Assembly: GCA_037015955.1 (NCBI GenBank) | Contig: CP143548.1 | Coordinates: forward strand, 2,970,001-3,034,000 | Direction: 5' to 3' | DNA from: Lachnospiraceae bacterium JLR.KK008 | Lineage (GTDB): Bacteria > Bacillota > Clostridia > Lachnospirales > Lachnospiraceae | DNA: 64,000 bases | Shown: one piece after another, positions 1 to 13,482 of the stretch | Layout of the letters: each line of letters starts with the position of its first letter | How positions within the stretch are numbered: the first letter of the stretch is position 1 | Translations under genes and position numbers: made by a program | The notes under the pieces: generated by a model | What the model was told of the DNA's origin: nothing | Database searches by the model: none | The model's input: only the letters and a program-made list of their open reading frames with translations

Positions 1-86
1 CTGCTGATAATAAATAGAGAAAGAAGAAAAGTGAATATCCATATGACACTTTGCAACACTACTTTTTTCATAAATTGTTACTCCAA

Positions 87-1259
87 TCAATACTTCTGTA
101 AAAGTTCTGCCAATGTGGGCTGCACATGAAGAAATTCCATCAGTTCTCCAATCTGTGCCCTTTTGCGGCGGCGATACTTTCGTTCCGTTTCGTTGTCATC
201 TCCCCGGCTGCGTCTGATGCAGCGGAGCATAATATTTTTAGGCGTATGTTCCATATCAATAAATTCCAGTATCTGTGTATCATATCCCTGCGCCTCCATA
301 AGCTCTCCGCGCAGAGCGTCCGTAAACAGCGCCGCCGTCCGCTCTCTGATCAGTCCATAAGAAAACAGACTATCCAATTCGCCACACCGGATTTGTCCAT
401 TCAGTTCATGCTGACAACAGGGTACTGACAAAATCACACGGGCGTTCCACTTTACCGCCTGATTCAGGGCATGATCCGTGGCAGTGTCACAGGCATGTAA
501 TGTCACTACCATGTCTATCTGCTCCTTCCCCTGATAACTCTGAATGTCACCCTGATAAAAATGAAGTCCATCGTAACCATATTTTTCACTCAACTGACGA
601 CACCTAGAAATTATATCCTGTTTTAAGTCAAGGCCAATAATCTCCACATCATATTGTTTTAAAACATGCAGATAATAATACATGGCAAATGTCAGATAAG
701 ACTTTCCACAACCAAAATCTACGATGCGCACAGTCCGTTCTTTTGGCAGATATGGCAAAATATCCGCAATGTACTCTAAAAAGCGGTTAATTTGTCTAAA
801 TTTATCAAATTTACTTTTAATTATTTTCCCTTCTGTACTCTGTACACCCAAATCCTGGAGAAAGGCTACCGGCGTGTTTTCCTCTAAGATATAATTTTTC
901 TTTCTGTTATGAATGAGCACTGGATCGAGTGTAGCTTCCATACGTTTCTTTCTGATTGTCAGATTGCCTTTTTTGCCGATCAGCGCCGTAGCCTGCCAGC
1001 CTCTCGTGCGGATTTCCAGTTGCCGGAAATCGCTCTGTGCCAATTCAATAACGCCAGATATTAATTCTGTTTCCTTTTTGTTGGTATGATATACTTTCGT
1101 TCCTTCAAAACGACTCTCCTGAAAACAGAGCTGCTCTTTCAACATGACAGGGCGTATTTTTACTTTCTGTGTTCCGCCCTTTGTCCGGGGATTGCTGAGT
1201 ACGATCTGATACAGACCATCCCGCACACTCTGTTCTATTAAACTTCTCAGCCGTTCCAT
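87..1259 (-). CDS. Class I SAM-dependent methyltransferase (Methyltransf_32-like)
   Basis: Predicted methyltransferase of about 390 aa. A Rossmann glycine motif, VDFGCGKSYLTFA, lies near residue 180 and resembles the RRNAD1/METTL25-type methyltransferase domain; the roughly 170 residues before it look like a separate substrate-recognition region. Substrate is unknown, although the family is often linked to RNA. An ATG at 1283 is also in frame, but the ATG at 1259 is preferred because AAAGGA stands 11 bases upstream of it, while nothing useful precedes 1283. It is transcribed away from the neighbouring DUF4153 gene. The fold is fairly secure, the function is not. Confidence 0.75.
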   Translation of the reverse strand: MERLRSLIEQSVRDGLYQIVLSNPRTKGGTQKVKIRPVMLKEQLCFQESRFEGTKVYHTNKKETELISGVIELAQSDFRQLEIRTRGWQATALIGKKGNLTIRKKRMEATLDPVLIHNRKKNYILEENTPVAFLQDLGVQSTEGKIIKSKFDKFRQINRFLEYIADILPYLPKERTVRIVDFGCGKSYLTFAMYYYLHVLKQYDVEIIGLDLKQDIISRCRQLSEKYGYDGLHFYQGDIQSYQGKEQIDMVVTLHACDTATDHALNQAVKWNARVILSVPCCQHELNGQIRCGELDSLFSYGLIRERTAALFTDALRGELMEAQGYDTQILEFIDMEHTPKNIMLRCIRRSRGDDNETERKYRRRKRAQIGELMEFLHVQPTLAELLQKY

Positions 1260-1470
1260 ATGTCTTCCAGTCCTTTTCCACATCCTGCCAGTTTTTTAGT
1301 TTCCTTTCTATTTTACTTTGTTTCATTAAAAAGGACAACCAGTATTTTCTATCTACATTTCCTAAGATTTTTTTAAATTTTTATCTAGCAGTGTCTGATG
1401 TGATATACTCTATATGGAACCTTCATATAATTGGCATTCTTGAGTTTATTGCATAGAAAGGAGTTTTCCT

Positions 1471-3186
1471 ATGACACTGATTTCCCCATCGCCCGAATCA
1501 GAAAAATGGTCTTTGAAAACAATTCTTTGTCGTTTTCAAAGTTATCGCCATTTTCCGGTTACTTTGGGCACTCTGTGGCTTTTTACACTGATCCTCATTG
1601 GAGCTGCAAATATTGCAGATTCAGAAATTTCAGATAATTCAATCTATATTTTATTATTTATTTTTTTGTATGGGTCCGGCAGTTTTCCGCTTGAGGCTTA
1701 TTTTCTGAAAAAAAAACGCTGTTTTAATTACTATTTACTGTTAGCCTTGAATACTCTTTTGCCTGCCTTCATGACATTATTACTCGTGTATGAAGATAAG
1801 GGTCAATCTGAAACAAACTTGACAGACACTTTCTTTACACGTTATTGTCCATCTTACTTTTTTATTCTGTTCTTTATTGCCATTTACTTCTGTCATAAAA
1901 GGCTGGCATGTTCTCTGGAAGAATATCTCACACGCATCTTCAGCCGCGCAATACGATACCACATTTTTTATTTTGTGCTTTTGATCGGAAGTTCTATTAT
2001 TACGTCTATTTTATCACAATTATTTAATTTAGATTTTAATATTGTTATCAGTACACAGATGCTTTTATTTGGTCTGTATTATATGTCTTCCTTTCTTCTT
2101 GCTCTCTATCCGGAGACTCCGGATGATAACATGATTACCAGCGCTTTGATCAGATACATACTGCCTGTAATCACCATTTTTACCTATGTGGTTATTTACG
2201 CCTACCTCCTTAAGATACTGATCCTTCGGGATATTCCCTCCAATGCGATCTTCCGGATCGCCGCAGGATTGTTCGTCATGGCATTCCCTGTCTGCATTAT
2301 GAACAGTTTTTACCGGAACAAGAACCCGCTTCTGCGGATTACCAGATGGCTTCCCTGTTTGTTCCTGCCTTTTTTACCATTGCAAGGGTATTCAATCGGA
2401 GTCCGCATCTATGAAAACGGCCTGACACCTGTGCGCTGTATTGCCGTTATCTTCCTGCTTTTTGAATGCCTCGTTTTGTTTCTCTATCACCGGAAACGCC
2501 ATGCACTCCATCTGCTTTTCCTGGTTATGCCTGTTTTTTTCCTCGTTTTCGGCTGTATGCCTTATGTCAATGTCTCTTACCTTTCCTATCTCAGCCAGAA
2601 AAAGACAGCGGAACATTATCTTTATCTCCCGGAAGCAGAACAGCAAGAGATCCTGGCAGGCACGGAAACATATCTCGATGTCCACGAACGCACTTATGGC
2701 GCTTATTATTATCTCAAGTATGACTACTATGGCAGCCAGTACCTTGAGAGTCTGCCAAAGTCCTCCCAGGACAGGCTGGCTCTGTTTGGTAACAGGAATA
2801 TCATCTCTTCCACTGTCATATACTCCGCATCAACGGAGGACTCGCCGTTTGATGTCTCCGGGTTCCATTACTGCTCCCACTTTCGTATCTCTGAATACGG
2901 TCGGGCCGTTACGGATGAAAATGGCGAGCTTTCCTATGACTTGGAGAATTATGCGATTCTCCCTGTTGACAAACCTCAGTTTACGGTTAATCTGTCCGAA
3001 ATTCTTGAACATTACAGGAAACAGGCTGATGAGAACGATGAAATCTATGACTATTTCATAAATAACAATCGCTATCAAATTGATGCTTCTCATACACTTG
3101 TCTTCCACAAGCTCCGTTTTGAATATGATAAACAGGATGACACCATTTTTTACTTTCACATCGAAGGTTATCTACTGGAAAAATGA
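1471..3186 (+). CDS. DUF4153 family polytopic membrane protein
   Basis: Membrane protein of 571 aa with about ten hydrophobic segments in residues 30-380, followed by a soluble, probably extracytoplasmic, domain rich in Tyr and acidic residues (about 390-571). The segment RYILPVITIFTYVVIYAYLL is typical of the DUF4153 family. No enzymatic motif is recognised and the family role is unknown. The start is well supported by AAAGGAG seven bases before the ATG. A TGATATACT extended -10-like sequence lies near 1400, about 70 bases upstream of the ATG. The gene stands alone, divergent from the methyltransferase and convergent with the ATP synthase operon. Confidence 0.75.
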   Translation: MTLISPSPESEKWSLKTILCRFQSYRHFPVTLGTLWLFTLILIGAANIADSEISDNSIYILLFIFLYGSGSFPLEAYFLKKKRCFNYYLLLALNTLLPAFMTLLLVYEDKGQSETNLTDTFFTRYCPSYFFILFFIAIYFCHKRLACSLEEYLTRIFSRAIRYHIFYFVLLIGSSIITSILSQLFNLDFNIVISTQMLLFGLYYMSSFLLALYPETPDDNMITSALIRYILPVITIFTYVVIYAYLLKILILRDIPSNAIFRIAAGLFVMAFPVCIMNSFYRNKNPLLRITRWLPCLFLPFLPLQGYSIGVRIYENGLTPVRCIAVIFLLFECLVLFLYHRKRHALHLLFLVMPVFFLVFGCMPYVNVSYLSYLSQKKTAEHYLYLPEAEQQEILAGTETYLDVHERTYGAYYYLKYDYYGSQYLESLPKSSQDRLALFGNRNIISSTVIYSASTEDSPFDVSGFHYCSHFRISEYGRAVTDENGELSYDLENYAILPVDKPQFTVNLSEILEHYRKQADENDEIYDYFINNNRYQIDASHTLVFHKLRFEYDKQDDTIFYFHIEGYLLEK

Positions 3187-3264
3187 GATATCGCACAGTA
3201 ACTGCACAGTTTTTATATAATATTAAGTTAAAATTTAAGAAATATTATTTATATAAAAATTTAA

Positions 3265-3300
3265 GAAACCGGACAGATATAATATTGTCTGCCCGGTTCT
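3265..3300 (-). terminator. Terminator of the ATP synthase operon
   Basis: Imperfect inverted repeat with AACCGG..CCGGTT arms in the gap between atpC and the convergent DUF4153 gene. Read on the minus strand the hairpin is followed by TTCTTAAATTTTT, so it can end the atp transcript; it may also act on the plus-strand gene. Confidence 0.55.
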
Positions 3301-3323
3301 CATAAATTATATTATAATATATT

Positions 3324-3728
3324 TTATTTAACTACATTAATACGTGCAATCGCTCGCTGCAGAGCAGTCTCCGCCCTCATCACATCCGTCTCCGGTGTTT
3401 TTGAGTTCAAACGTTCTTCCGCTCTATGGCGAGCTTCTTCCGCTCTCTCCACATCGATCTCGCTCGGCCATTCGACAATCTCTGCCATGATCGTCACTTT
3501 ATCCTGGAGAATCTCTGCAAAGCCGGCATGAAGTGCTGCCTCTTTCTTATCACTTTCCTCCGTAATTGTCAGAATACCAGGGGCTACAATAACTGTCGTC
3601 GGTACATGCTCTTTGTAGATACCAATCTCGCCTTCGGTCGTATTAAATTCCACCATCGAGGCTTCCCCTTCATAAAAGACTCTGTCCGGAGTTATGATCT
3701 TTAATAGAAATTTATTTCCTTCTGCCAT
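3324..3728 (-). CDS. atpC: F1Fo ATP synthase epsilon subunit
   Basis: Protein of 134 aa, normal for the family, with the N-terminal beta-sandwich (FLLKIITPDRVFYEGEA near the start) and the C-terminal helical hairpin rich in Arg, Ala and Glu. It forms part of the central stalk of the F1 head and regulates ATP hydrolysis. Last gene of the operon, 11 bases after atpD, the usual position. Confidence 0.96.
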   Translation of the reverse strand: MAEGNKFLLKIITPDRVFYEGEASMVEFNTTEGEIGIYKEHVPTTVIVAPGILTITEESDKKEAALHAGFAEILQDKVTIMAEIVEWPSEIDVERAEEARHRAEERLNSKTPETDVMRAETALQRAIARINVVK

Positions 3729-3739
3729 ATGCTCACCCC

Positions 3740-5134
<1,395 letters not shown>

Positions 5135-5150
5135 CTATCTCACTCCTCCA

Positions 5151-6014
5151 TTAACTGATCGCTTCCGCACCAGCTATAATTTCCGTCAATTCCTGTGTAA
5201 TAGAGCCCTGTCTTGCCCTGTTATACAGAAGTGTCAGGTTGTTGATCATTTCTTCAGCATTGCTCGTTGCCGAATCCATTGCCTGCATTCTCGCACCGTT
5301 CTCGCTGGCCGCCGATTCTACCAGGCCGCCATAGATCAGACTCGTCACATATTTGGGAATGATCAGATCCAGCGCCTCGTCGTCCTCCGGCTCAAAGTTC
5401 ATCGGAACCTGTCTTTCCTCATCACTGCCTTTATCGCGCTCTGTCCCCGCTTCCACCGGAAGCAGCTTCAAAAGCGTCGGCACATGGCTGACCGTATTTT
5501 TAAATACGGTGTATGCCAGATAGATCTCATTGATCTCGCCGTCCGCATACGCCGCCAATAATTGATTGGCAAGACGTACCGCATCAGGATATTGCGGTTC
5601 CTCGATCATGTCGGAAAAATCTCCTTTGATCTCATACCCATAGCGGGCAAGGGTGTCACGTCCTTTCTTGCCCACTGCATAGATCGCCAGATCTTCCTTT
5701 TTGAAATCCCCTTTGGTGACTAATTTGATCACGTTGGAATTATAACCGCCTGCAAGGCCTCTGTTCGAAGTAACGACGATCACTGCCTTTTTTCCGGTTT
5801 CTCCTGCTTTCAAGTATGGATGATCGCTGTGACCTGTCTTTGCAAGCATAGATGTAACGGTTTCATACATACAGTCAAAATATGCTTTTGACTGTTCTGC
5901 ACGGCCTTTCGCCCTCTGGAGCTTAACCGTGGAAACAAGCTTCATGGCTTTGGTAATCTGCTGGGTACTCTGAATACTGACTTTACGTCTTTTTATGTCT
6001 ATCATCGAGGCCAT
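5151..6014 (-). CDS. atpG: F1Fo ATP synthase gamma subunit
   Basis: Rotor shaft of F1, 287 aa. N-terminal IKRRKVSIQSTQQITKAMKL and the C-terminal helix containing ASENGARMQAMDSATSNAEE are the two coiled-coil halves that enter the alpha3beta3 head. Normal length and operon position between atpA and atpD. Confidence 0.97.
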   Translation of the reverse strand: MASMIDIKRRKVSIQSTQQITKAMKLVSTVKLQRAKGRAEQSKAYFDCMYETVTSMLAKTGHSDHPYLKAGETGKKAVIVVTSNRGLAGGYNSNVIKLVTKGDFKKEDLAIYAVGKKGRDTLARYGYEIKGDFSDMIEEPQYPDAVRLANQLLAAYADGEINEIYLAYTVFKNTVSHVPTLLKLLPVEAGTERDKGSDEERQVPMNFEPEDDEALDLIIPKYVTSLIYGGLVESAASENGARMQAMDSATSNAEEMINNLTLLYNRARQGSITQELTEIIAGAEAIS

Positions 6015-6032
6015 AACATATCACCCTTTCCA

Positions 6033-7562
<1,530 letters not shown>

Positions 7563-8111
7563 TTATACCAACTGTATTTTCATAAGCTGCTTTTGCAGCA
7601 CATCCAGCTTCGTTTTGATGCTGCTGTCCACAACTCTGTCTCCGATGCGGATGACCATGCCGCCGATCAGGCTCTTGTCTCTGGAATAGTGCATCTCCAT
7701 CCGTCGATACTTTGTTGTCTTCAACAACTTTTCAGCAATCTGCTGCCTCTGCTCTTTCTTCAGAGCCTCCGGCGTCGTCACATAGGCGACTCCAATACCT
7801 TTCAGCTCCTTCACCTGATCCAGAAAATACTGCAAAATACTGTCCGCCTCACCATAGCGGTCCTTTGCAATGATCAGACAGAGGAATCCCAACAGCTCAC
7901 TGTCGATTCTTCCTTCAAATATATTTTTGATCACCTGGGTCTTTTCTTCCTTCGTGATCTTCGGATGATTCATCAGGCGGTCCAGCTCCTTGTTCTCCGC
8001 AAGGATTTCCCGCAGTACACGAATCTCCTCCATAAAGGAATCCACTTTATTCTCTTCTACGGCAAGCTCGAAAAGCGCTTCTCCGTATGTTTTGGAAATC
8101 AGCTTAGCCAT
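7563..8111 (-). CDS. atpH: F1Fo ATP synthase delta subunit
   Basis: Peripheral stalk subunit (OSCP type), 182 aa, with the N-terminal helical bundle (AKLISKTYGEALFELAVEE) and the C-terminal signature DKSLIGGMVIRIGDRVVDSS. Its start overlaps the end of atpF by 13 bases, which suggests translational coupling of the two stator subunits. Confidence 0.96.
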   Translation of the reverse strand: MAKLISKTYGEALFELAVEENKVDSFMEEIRVLREILAENKELDRLMNHPKITKEEKTQVIKNIFEGRIDSELLGFLCLIIAKDRYGEADSILQYFLDQVKELKGIGVAYVTTPEALKKEQRQQIAEKLLKTTKYRRMEMHYSRDKSLIGGMVIRIGDRVVDSSIKTKLDVLQKQLMKIQLV

Positions 8112-8617
8112 GTGGTATCACCTATTTCTTTCAACGTCTCCTCGATCAGTCCGTCCTGAACCGTGGCATCGATCGATGCGGCGACTACTTTGCCCGCCAT
8201 GAGAGATGCAATGGAAACCATCTCCTTTTTCACATCATCCGCCGCCTTCTTTTTCTCCAGTTCTGCCTCCGTCTCGGCGCGTTGTCTGATCCGCGCAGCC
8301 TCCTCTTTGGCCTCTGCAATGATCTTAGCCTCGTTTGCAAGTGCTTTCTTTCTGGCAGCGCTTAAAATTTCTTCCGCTTCCTTTTCCACATTTCTCAGCT
8401 TCTCTTCATACTCTGCTTTCAGACTCTGGGCCGTCTCCTGATTCTGCTTTGCATCATCCAGCTCATCTTTGATCTTCTCGCGACGTTTTTGCAACATGTC
8501 GCGCACCGGCTGAAACAAAAAATGAGACGCGATCAAAAACAGGGTGAACACTGCGATCATACTGAGCACAGCGTCGTGCAGAAGCTGCGGTGTCAGGTCA
8601 AATAAATATGAATCCAT
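8099..8617 (-). CDS. atpF: F1Fo ATP synthase b subunit
   Basis: Stator subunit of 172 aa: one N-terminal membrane helix (about residues 13-33) followed by a long charged coiled coil rich in Glu, Lys and Ala up to about residue 145. Joins the membrane a-subunit to delta on the F1 head. Overlaps atpH by 13 bases. Confidence 0.95.
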   Translation of the reverse strand: MDSYLFDLTPQLLHDAVLSMIAVFTLFLIASHFLFQPVRDMLQKRREKIKDELDDAKQNQETAQSLKAEYEEKLRNVEKEAEEILSAARKKALANEAKIIAEAKEEAARIRQRAETEAELEKKKAADDVKKEMVSIASLMAGKVVAASIDATVQDGLIEETLKEIGDTTWLS

Positions 8618-8653
8618 GTCTGCCTCCTTTCAGTTTATTTTTAAAGAGACTTC

Positions 8654-9698
<1,045 letters not shown>

Positions 9699-9702
9699 AT
9701 AT

Positions 9703-10110
9703 TCACCTCCTTAATTTTAAGATAGCTTTATGTGTAACAGGCTGTAAATATGCCGCTACTTTCAATGTCATAATTCCAAGAAATGCCGCCAGCGGATCAG
9801 CCACCTCAGTACCCATCAGAATGCCCAACACAAGGATCACGATTCCATAGCGGAACGCAAACCGCGTCCTCATCAGCTTCTGCGCGCCTGCTTCCCCCCG
9901 GTCCAGCGCTTCATCGATTCCTTTCCACATATGCCACGCCAGAAATGCTGCAAGACTGACGCCAATCCATAGCCCGGCAGCAAATGAAACTGTATCCTTT
10001 ACCAGCCACACAAATATCAGCTGCAATAATATACCGGATACCGCAATTCCAATCAGTAATTCCGCCAGTGTTTCATTTATCCTTCTTTGTTTTCCTGCTT
10101 TTTCTCCCAT
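9703..10110 (-). CDS. atpI: ATP synthase subunit I (AtpI-like)
   Basis: Small membrane protein with four hydrophobic segments and a basic C-terminus, in the position of the ATP synthase I gene whose product assists c-ring assembly. The start is uncertain. I favour the ATG at 10110 (135 aa), preceded by GGGAGG and AAAGGA. In-frame ATGs at 10131 and 10137, or a start at 10164, would lengthen it. All options overlap the upstream atpZ gene by at least 38 bases. Confidence 0.75.
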   Translation of the reverse strand: MGEKAGKQRRINETLAELLIGIAVSGILLQLIFVWLVKDTVSFAAGLWIGVSLAAFLAWHMWKGIDEALDRGEAGAQKLMRTRFAFRYGIVILVLGILMGTEVADPLAAFLGIMTLKVAAYLQPVTHKAILKLRR

Positions 10111-10339
10111 AGGGCGTCCTTTCCTCCCCATCGTCATAGATCCTTTTCGCCAAAAGAAAAACATTTCTGAATCCGGCTAACGCACCTGTAAAAAACAAGA
10201 TCACCATCCAATAGGAAGTCCCCAGCTTTCTGTCCAAAAATATCCCTAAAAATGCGCACAAAAAAATGGGGACGAGCATGTTGATACCAAACTGACTGAT
10301 GGTCACCAGTGCACGATACACTGACTTTTCATATTTCAC
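10073..10339 (-). CDS. atpZ: AtpZ/AtpI family membrane protein
   Basis: First gene of the atp operon, 88 aa, with two hydrophobic segments (about 12-32 and 42-62) and a very basic C-terminus. The pattern GIFLDRKLGTSYWMVILFF matches the AtpZ/AtpI family proposed to help assemble the Fo sector. The start is GTG at 10339, supported by GGAGG seven bases upstream. Overlaps the following subunit I gene. Confidence 0.8.
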   Translation of the reverse strand: MKYEKSVYRALVTISQFGINMLVPIFLCAFLGIFLDRKLGTSYWMVILFFTGALAGFRNVFLLAKRIYDDGEERTPYGRKSRKTKKDK

Positions 10340-10398
10340 ATCTCTTCCTCCAGATTTTCACTCCATCAATCTCTCTCATAAAACAACCCTTATCCTAA

Positions 10399-10427
10399 AT
10401 TATAGCCAATTCTTTCCTTTCTGTAAA
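10399..10427 (-). promoter_or_regulatory. Promoter of the ATP synthase operon
   Basis: On the minus strand: TTTACA (-35), a 17-base spacer, and TATAAT (-10), about 60 bases before the atpZ start. Nothing else on this strand lies between it and the operon. Confidence 0.75.
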
Positions 10428-10580
10428 GAAAAACCGCTATAAATCAGCCGAAAATATTTGCAATTACAGAATCGTCGACAACTGTGAATTTTCCATTGAC
10501 TTTTGTACAATGCAAGTGTAGCATTTAATTATCTTACTATAATTATGCCACCTATAATTTCATACAGCATGGAGGTCCCT

Positions 10581-11060
10581 ATGGAATATCCCCTTCTATA
10601 CCGGAAACGAATCATTCCCAATGAATGTATCTTATTAAAAGACGACGAAGTCCTCTCCTGGGACGCTGAACGGATCGTGACCCGATGGAATGCCCTGAAA
10701 CCCAAAAAAGAGCTTCATCACGGATATTCCTGCTATTTTCTGACAGAAGGATATAAAGTCAGTAAATTTTATCGGGCGGATCACTCTCTCCTCTATTATT
10801 ATTGTGACATTATTACCCATGAATATTCTGCTTCCGAGAAGAAGGTCGTTGTCACAGACTTGCTGGCAGATGTGATCGTCTATCCGAATGGATTTGTCAA
10901 AGTAGTGGATCTTGACGAAATGGTGCCTGCTCTGGAATGCGGCGGGATTACGATTTGTGAATTAAAACAGGCGCTGCTCTCATGCAGTAAACTGCTGTCT
11001 GTCATATATGGCGGAAATCTTCAGGAGCTCACGAAATACATAGAAATGTTTGAATCATAG
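10581..11060 (+). CDS. DUF402 domain protein
   Basis: Protein of 159 aa with the pattern RKRIIPNECILLKDD at the N-terminus and VKVVDLDEM near residue 112, typical of the DUF402 fold (FomD/Ntdp-like nucleotide phosphohydrolases). The conserved Asp/Glu of VDLDE would bind metal. Substrate unknown. The ATG at 10581 is chosen because GGAGG lies just upstream. Single gene followed by its own terminator. Confidence 0.75.
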   Translation: MEYPLLYRKRIIPNECILLKDDEVLSWDAERIVTRWNALKPKKELHHGYSCYFLTEGYKVSKFYRADHSLLYYYCDIITHEYSASEKKVVVTDLLADVIVYPNGFVKVVDLDEMVPALECGGITICELKQALLSCSKLLSVIYGGNLQELTKYIEMFES

Positions 11061-11083
11061 TAATTGATACAAAAGAAAAACCA

Positions 11084-11120
11084 AACTCTGACCGATCTGC
11101 ACCGGTCAGAGTTCTTTTAT
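11084..11120 (+). terminator. Rho-independent terminator of the DUF402 gene
   Basis: Perfect 11-bp stem (AACTCTGACCG with its complement at 11103-11113), eight-base loop, then CTTTTAT. Begins 23 bases after the stop codon. Confidence 0.9.
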
Positions 11121-11148
11121 TTACAGGTAATCCTAAATTTTATATTTA

Positions 11149-12303
11149 TTAATAGAAGATATGTCCGCCAATCGCAATGCCTTCCAGTCCCGGTATCGGC
11201 GTCCGGAAATATACACAGTTGCCCACATTCGTCACGCCGCTCATCGCCTCATCCGCAGCATCGTAACAGGCCTGGGTAGCGCGGCCTTCCGCCAGCGCAA
11301 GTGCCAGTCTTCCGCTCCCTACGGGCGAAAACTGCTTGTTCTGATAGATCACTCCCACCACCGTATCCGGATACACAGAGCTGAGTACACGATTGATTAC
11401 GACCGCACCCACGGCGACTTTCCCTGCATACGGTTCTCCGCCCGCCTCACAGTAGATCAGCTGCGCCAGAAGTTCCCTGTCCCCTTCCGCAAACGTCACC
11501 TCAGAAATATTTCTCTTAGCGGAGCGGGAAGCCAGACGCGACATCGCCTGCTCCTCTGCAAGCTGTTTCTGTAAGGCGGCAATATTTGCATCCTGCTCCT
11601 TCATCTGTGCTTCATAAGTAAGCGCCACATTTTCCGCTTCGGAAATCTGATCCGCATAGCCGGCGATATTGTTGGCCGTGCTCTTGACCATGCCCGCGAC
11701 TTTGTTTTTCTCCTCTTCCGTCTTCACCTTCAGCTCGTCCAGTTCCTCTTTCTGAGCAACGAGCCGTTCCCTGGCATCCGCAATCTCTTCCTGTGTCGCC
11801 TTGTACTGCTCCAGCATTCTCTGGTCATACTCGGCGATCTGTTCAACGTACTGAGTCTTATTCAGAAAATCCGACAGTCCTTCGGAAGAAAAGATCATTT
11901 CCATATAGGCGGCGTCGCCTCTTTCATACATGAATTTGATCCTTTTTTTCATGCACTCATATTGCCAGTCTACCGTTTCCTCCGCTTCCTGCAGTGCAGC
12001 TTCCGTATCTGATATCTCCTGTTCCTTATCGGCAATGTCACCTTCCAGCCGGCTGAGGTTCTCGCTGACTTCCTCCAGATTGTCATTCAGGATTGTCAAC
12101 TGGCCCTGCAGAGAATCTTTCTCCCCCTGCATTCCCTGAATCGACTCCTTTGTCTTGTCCAGCGCTGATTGCGTCTGTGCCTTTTCCTGCTTTGCCTTAT
12201 CCAGTTTTTCCTGTGTCGTAGTCGCGCGAACCGTGTTCGGCGCGCTGGCCACCAGAATTACCATAAAGAGTAAAATGGCAATCTGTCTACCGGCCCTTTT
12301 CAT
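11149..12303 (-). CDS. Secreted coiled-coil cell wall hydrolase, SleB type
   Basis: Exported protein of about 384 aa: signal peptide (about 4-27), long coiled coil rich in Glu, Gln and Lys (about 30-250), then a C-terminal Hydrolase_2/SleB domain from about residue 265. The domain shows the catalytic Glu in YCEAGGEPYAGKVAVGAVV and the typical NKQFSPVGSG. SleB-type enzymes are lytic transglycosylases acting on cortex or wall peptidoglycan. The coiled coil replaces the usual peptidoglycan-binding domain and recalls FtsX-activated hydrolases. Start taken at ATG 12303 behind AGGGGT; a GTG three codons earlier is possible. Confidence 0.8.
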   Translation of the reverse strand: MKRAGRQIAILLFMVILVASAPNTVRATTTQEKLDKAKQEKAQTQSALDKTKESIQGMQGEKDSLQGQLTILNDNLEEVSENLSRLEGDIADKEQEISDTEAALQEAEETVDWQYECMKKRIKFMYERGDAAYMEMIFSSEGLSDFLNKTQYVEQIAEYDQRMLEQYKATQEEIADARERLVAQKEELDELKVKTEEEKNKVAGMVKSTANNIAGYADQISEAENVALTYEAQMKEQDANIAALQKQLAEEQAMSRLASRSAKRNISEVTFAEGDRELLAQLIYCEAGGEPYAGKVAVGAVVINRVLSSVYPDTVVGVIYQNKQFSPVGSGRLALALAEGRATQACYDAADEAMSGVTNVGNCVYFRTPIPGLEGIAIGGHIFY

Positions 12304-12324
12304 TTCTTCCACCCCTCATGGTTT

Positions 12325-12804
12325 TTACAGTTGCAGATTTATTTCACGCCCGGTCTTTTTATACTGATAATACCTGACCCCCGCCACATCCAGCATTTTT
12401 TTGGACGCTATAATAGGATCTGTGTCAGCATATTTGTCGCATTCGTAGACGATCGTTCTTATGCCCGATTGAATGATCGCCTTGGCACATTCATTACACG
12501 GAAACAGTGAAACATACAGTTTCGCCCCTGCCAGACTCCCGCCCCGGTAATTGAGGATTGCGTTTAACTCGCTGTGTGTCACAAACGCATATTTGGTATC
12601 CAACAATTCTCCTTCTCTCTCCCAGGGAAACTCATCGTCATTACAGCCTATGGGAAACCCATTATATCCCATAGAAAGTATCTTGTTATCTTCGCTGACG
12701 ATGCAGGCGCCTACCTGGGTACTCGGATCTTTGGAGCGCATCCCCGACAGCTTGGAAATTCCCATAAAATATTCATCCCATGAAATATAATCTTTTCTTT
12801 TCAT
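12325..12804 (-). CDS. Deoxycytidylate (dCMP) deaminase
   Basis: Zinc-dependent deaminase of 159 aa converting dCMP to dUMP for thymidylate synthesis. Zinc site visible as HSELNAI (His ligand plus catalytic Glu) and FPCNECAK. It also resembles ComEB, the paralogue carried in competence operons, but there are no com genes here. GGAGG ten bases before the ATG. Lies with upp and rpiB in a nucleotide/pentose group on the minus strand. Confidence 0.9.
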   Translation of the reverse strand: MKRKDYISWDEYFMGISKLSGMRSKDPSTQVGACIVSEDNKILSMGYNGFPIGCNDDEFPWEREGELLDTKYAFVTHSELNAILNYRGGSLAGAKLYVSLFPCNECAKAIIQSGIRTIVYECDKYADTDPIIASKKMLDVAGVRYYQYKKTGREINLQL

Positions 12805-12816
12805 TTCGTCCTCCGA

Positions 12817-13446
12817 CTATTTAGTGCCAAAAATCCGGTCCCCGGCATCGCCCAGCCCCGGCACAATATAACCGTGATCGTTCAATCTTTCATCCAGAGC
12901 GCCAATGTACATATCGACATCCGGATGCTCCTCCCGGATTTTCTTAACGCCTTCCGGGGCAGCGATAATACACATAAAACGAATATTTTTACAGCCTTTT
13001 TCTTTTAACAGCCGAATCGCCGCCGAAGACGATCCCCCTGTCGCCAGCATGGGGTCTACTACGAACACCTCTCGCTCCGCACAGTCCGCCGGAAGTTTGC
13101 AGTAGTATTCCACAGGTTCCAATGTCTCCGGATCTCTGTAAAGCCCGATATGCCCTACCTTTGCCGCAGGAATCAGATTCAGCATCCCGTCCACCATTCC
13201 CAGTCCGGCGCGCAGTATGGGGACAATGGCCATTTTCTTCCCCCATAATTGCTTTACTGTCGTCCGGCAGATCGGAGTTTCGATCTCCACATCCGATACT
13301 TTTAAATCCCTGGTCGCCTCATAACAGATCAGCATCGCAATTTCACTGATCGTCTGGCGAAAATCTTTTGTGCCGGTGTCTTTTCTTCTGATATATCCGA
13401 TCTTATGCTGAATCAGCGGGTGCTCCATGATCACTGTCTTCGACAT
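12817..13446 (-). CDS. upp: Uracil phosphoribosyltransferase
   Basis: Pyrimidine salvage enzyme making UMP from uracil and PRPP, 209 aa, the usual length. The PRPP-binding loop [16 protein letters not shown] is near residue 125 and the uracil-binding end [13 protein letters not shown] is intact. GGAGG precedes the ATG. Twelve bases separate it from the dCMP deaminase gene, so the two are probably co-transcribed. Confidence 0.96.
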   Translation of the reverse strand: MSKTVIMEHPLIQHKIGYIRRKDTGTKDFRQTISEIAMLICYEATRDLKVSDVEIETPICRTTVKQLWGKKMAIVPILRAGLGMVDGMLNLIPAAKVGHIGLYRDPETLEPVEYYCKLPADCAEREVFVVDPMLATGGSSSAAIRLLKEKGCKNIRFMCIIAAPEGVKKIREEHPDVDMYIGALDERLNDHGYIVPGLGDAGDRIFGTK

Positions 13447-13482
13447 TCTCTTCCTCCTGTTTTGTTTCTCTCACCTTTTCTC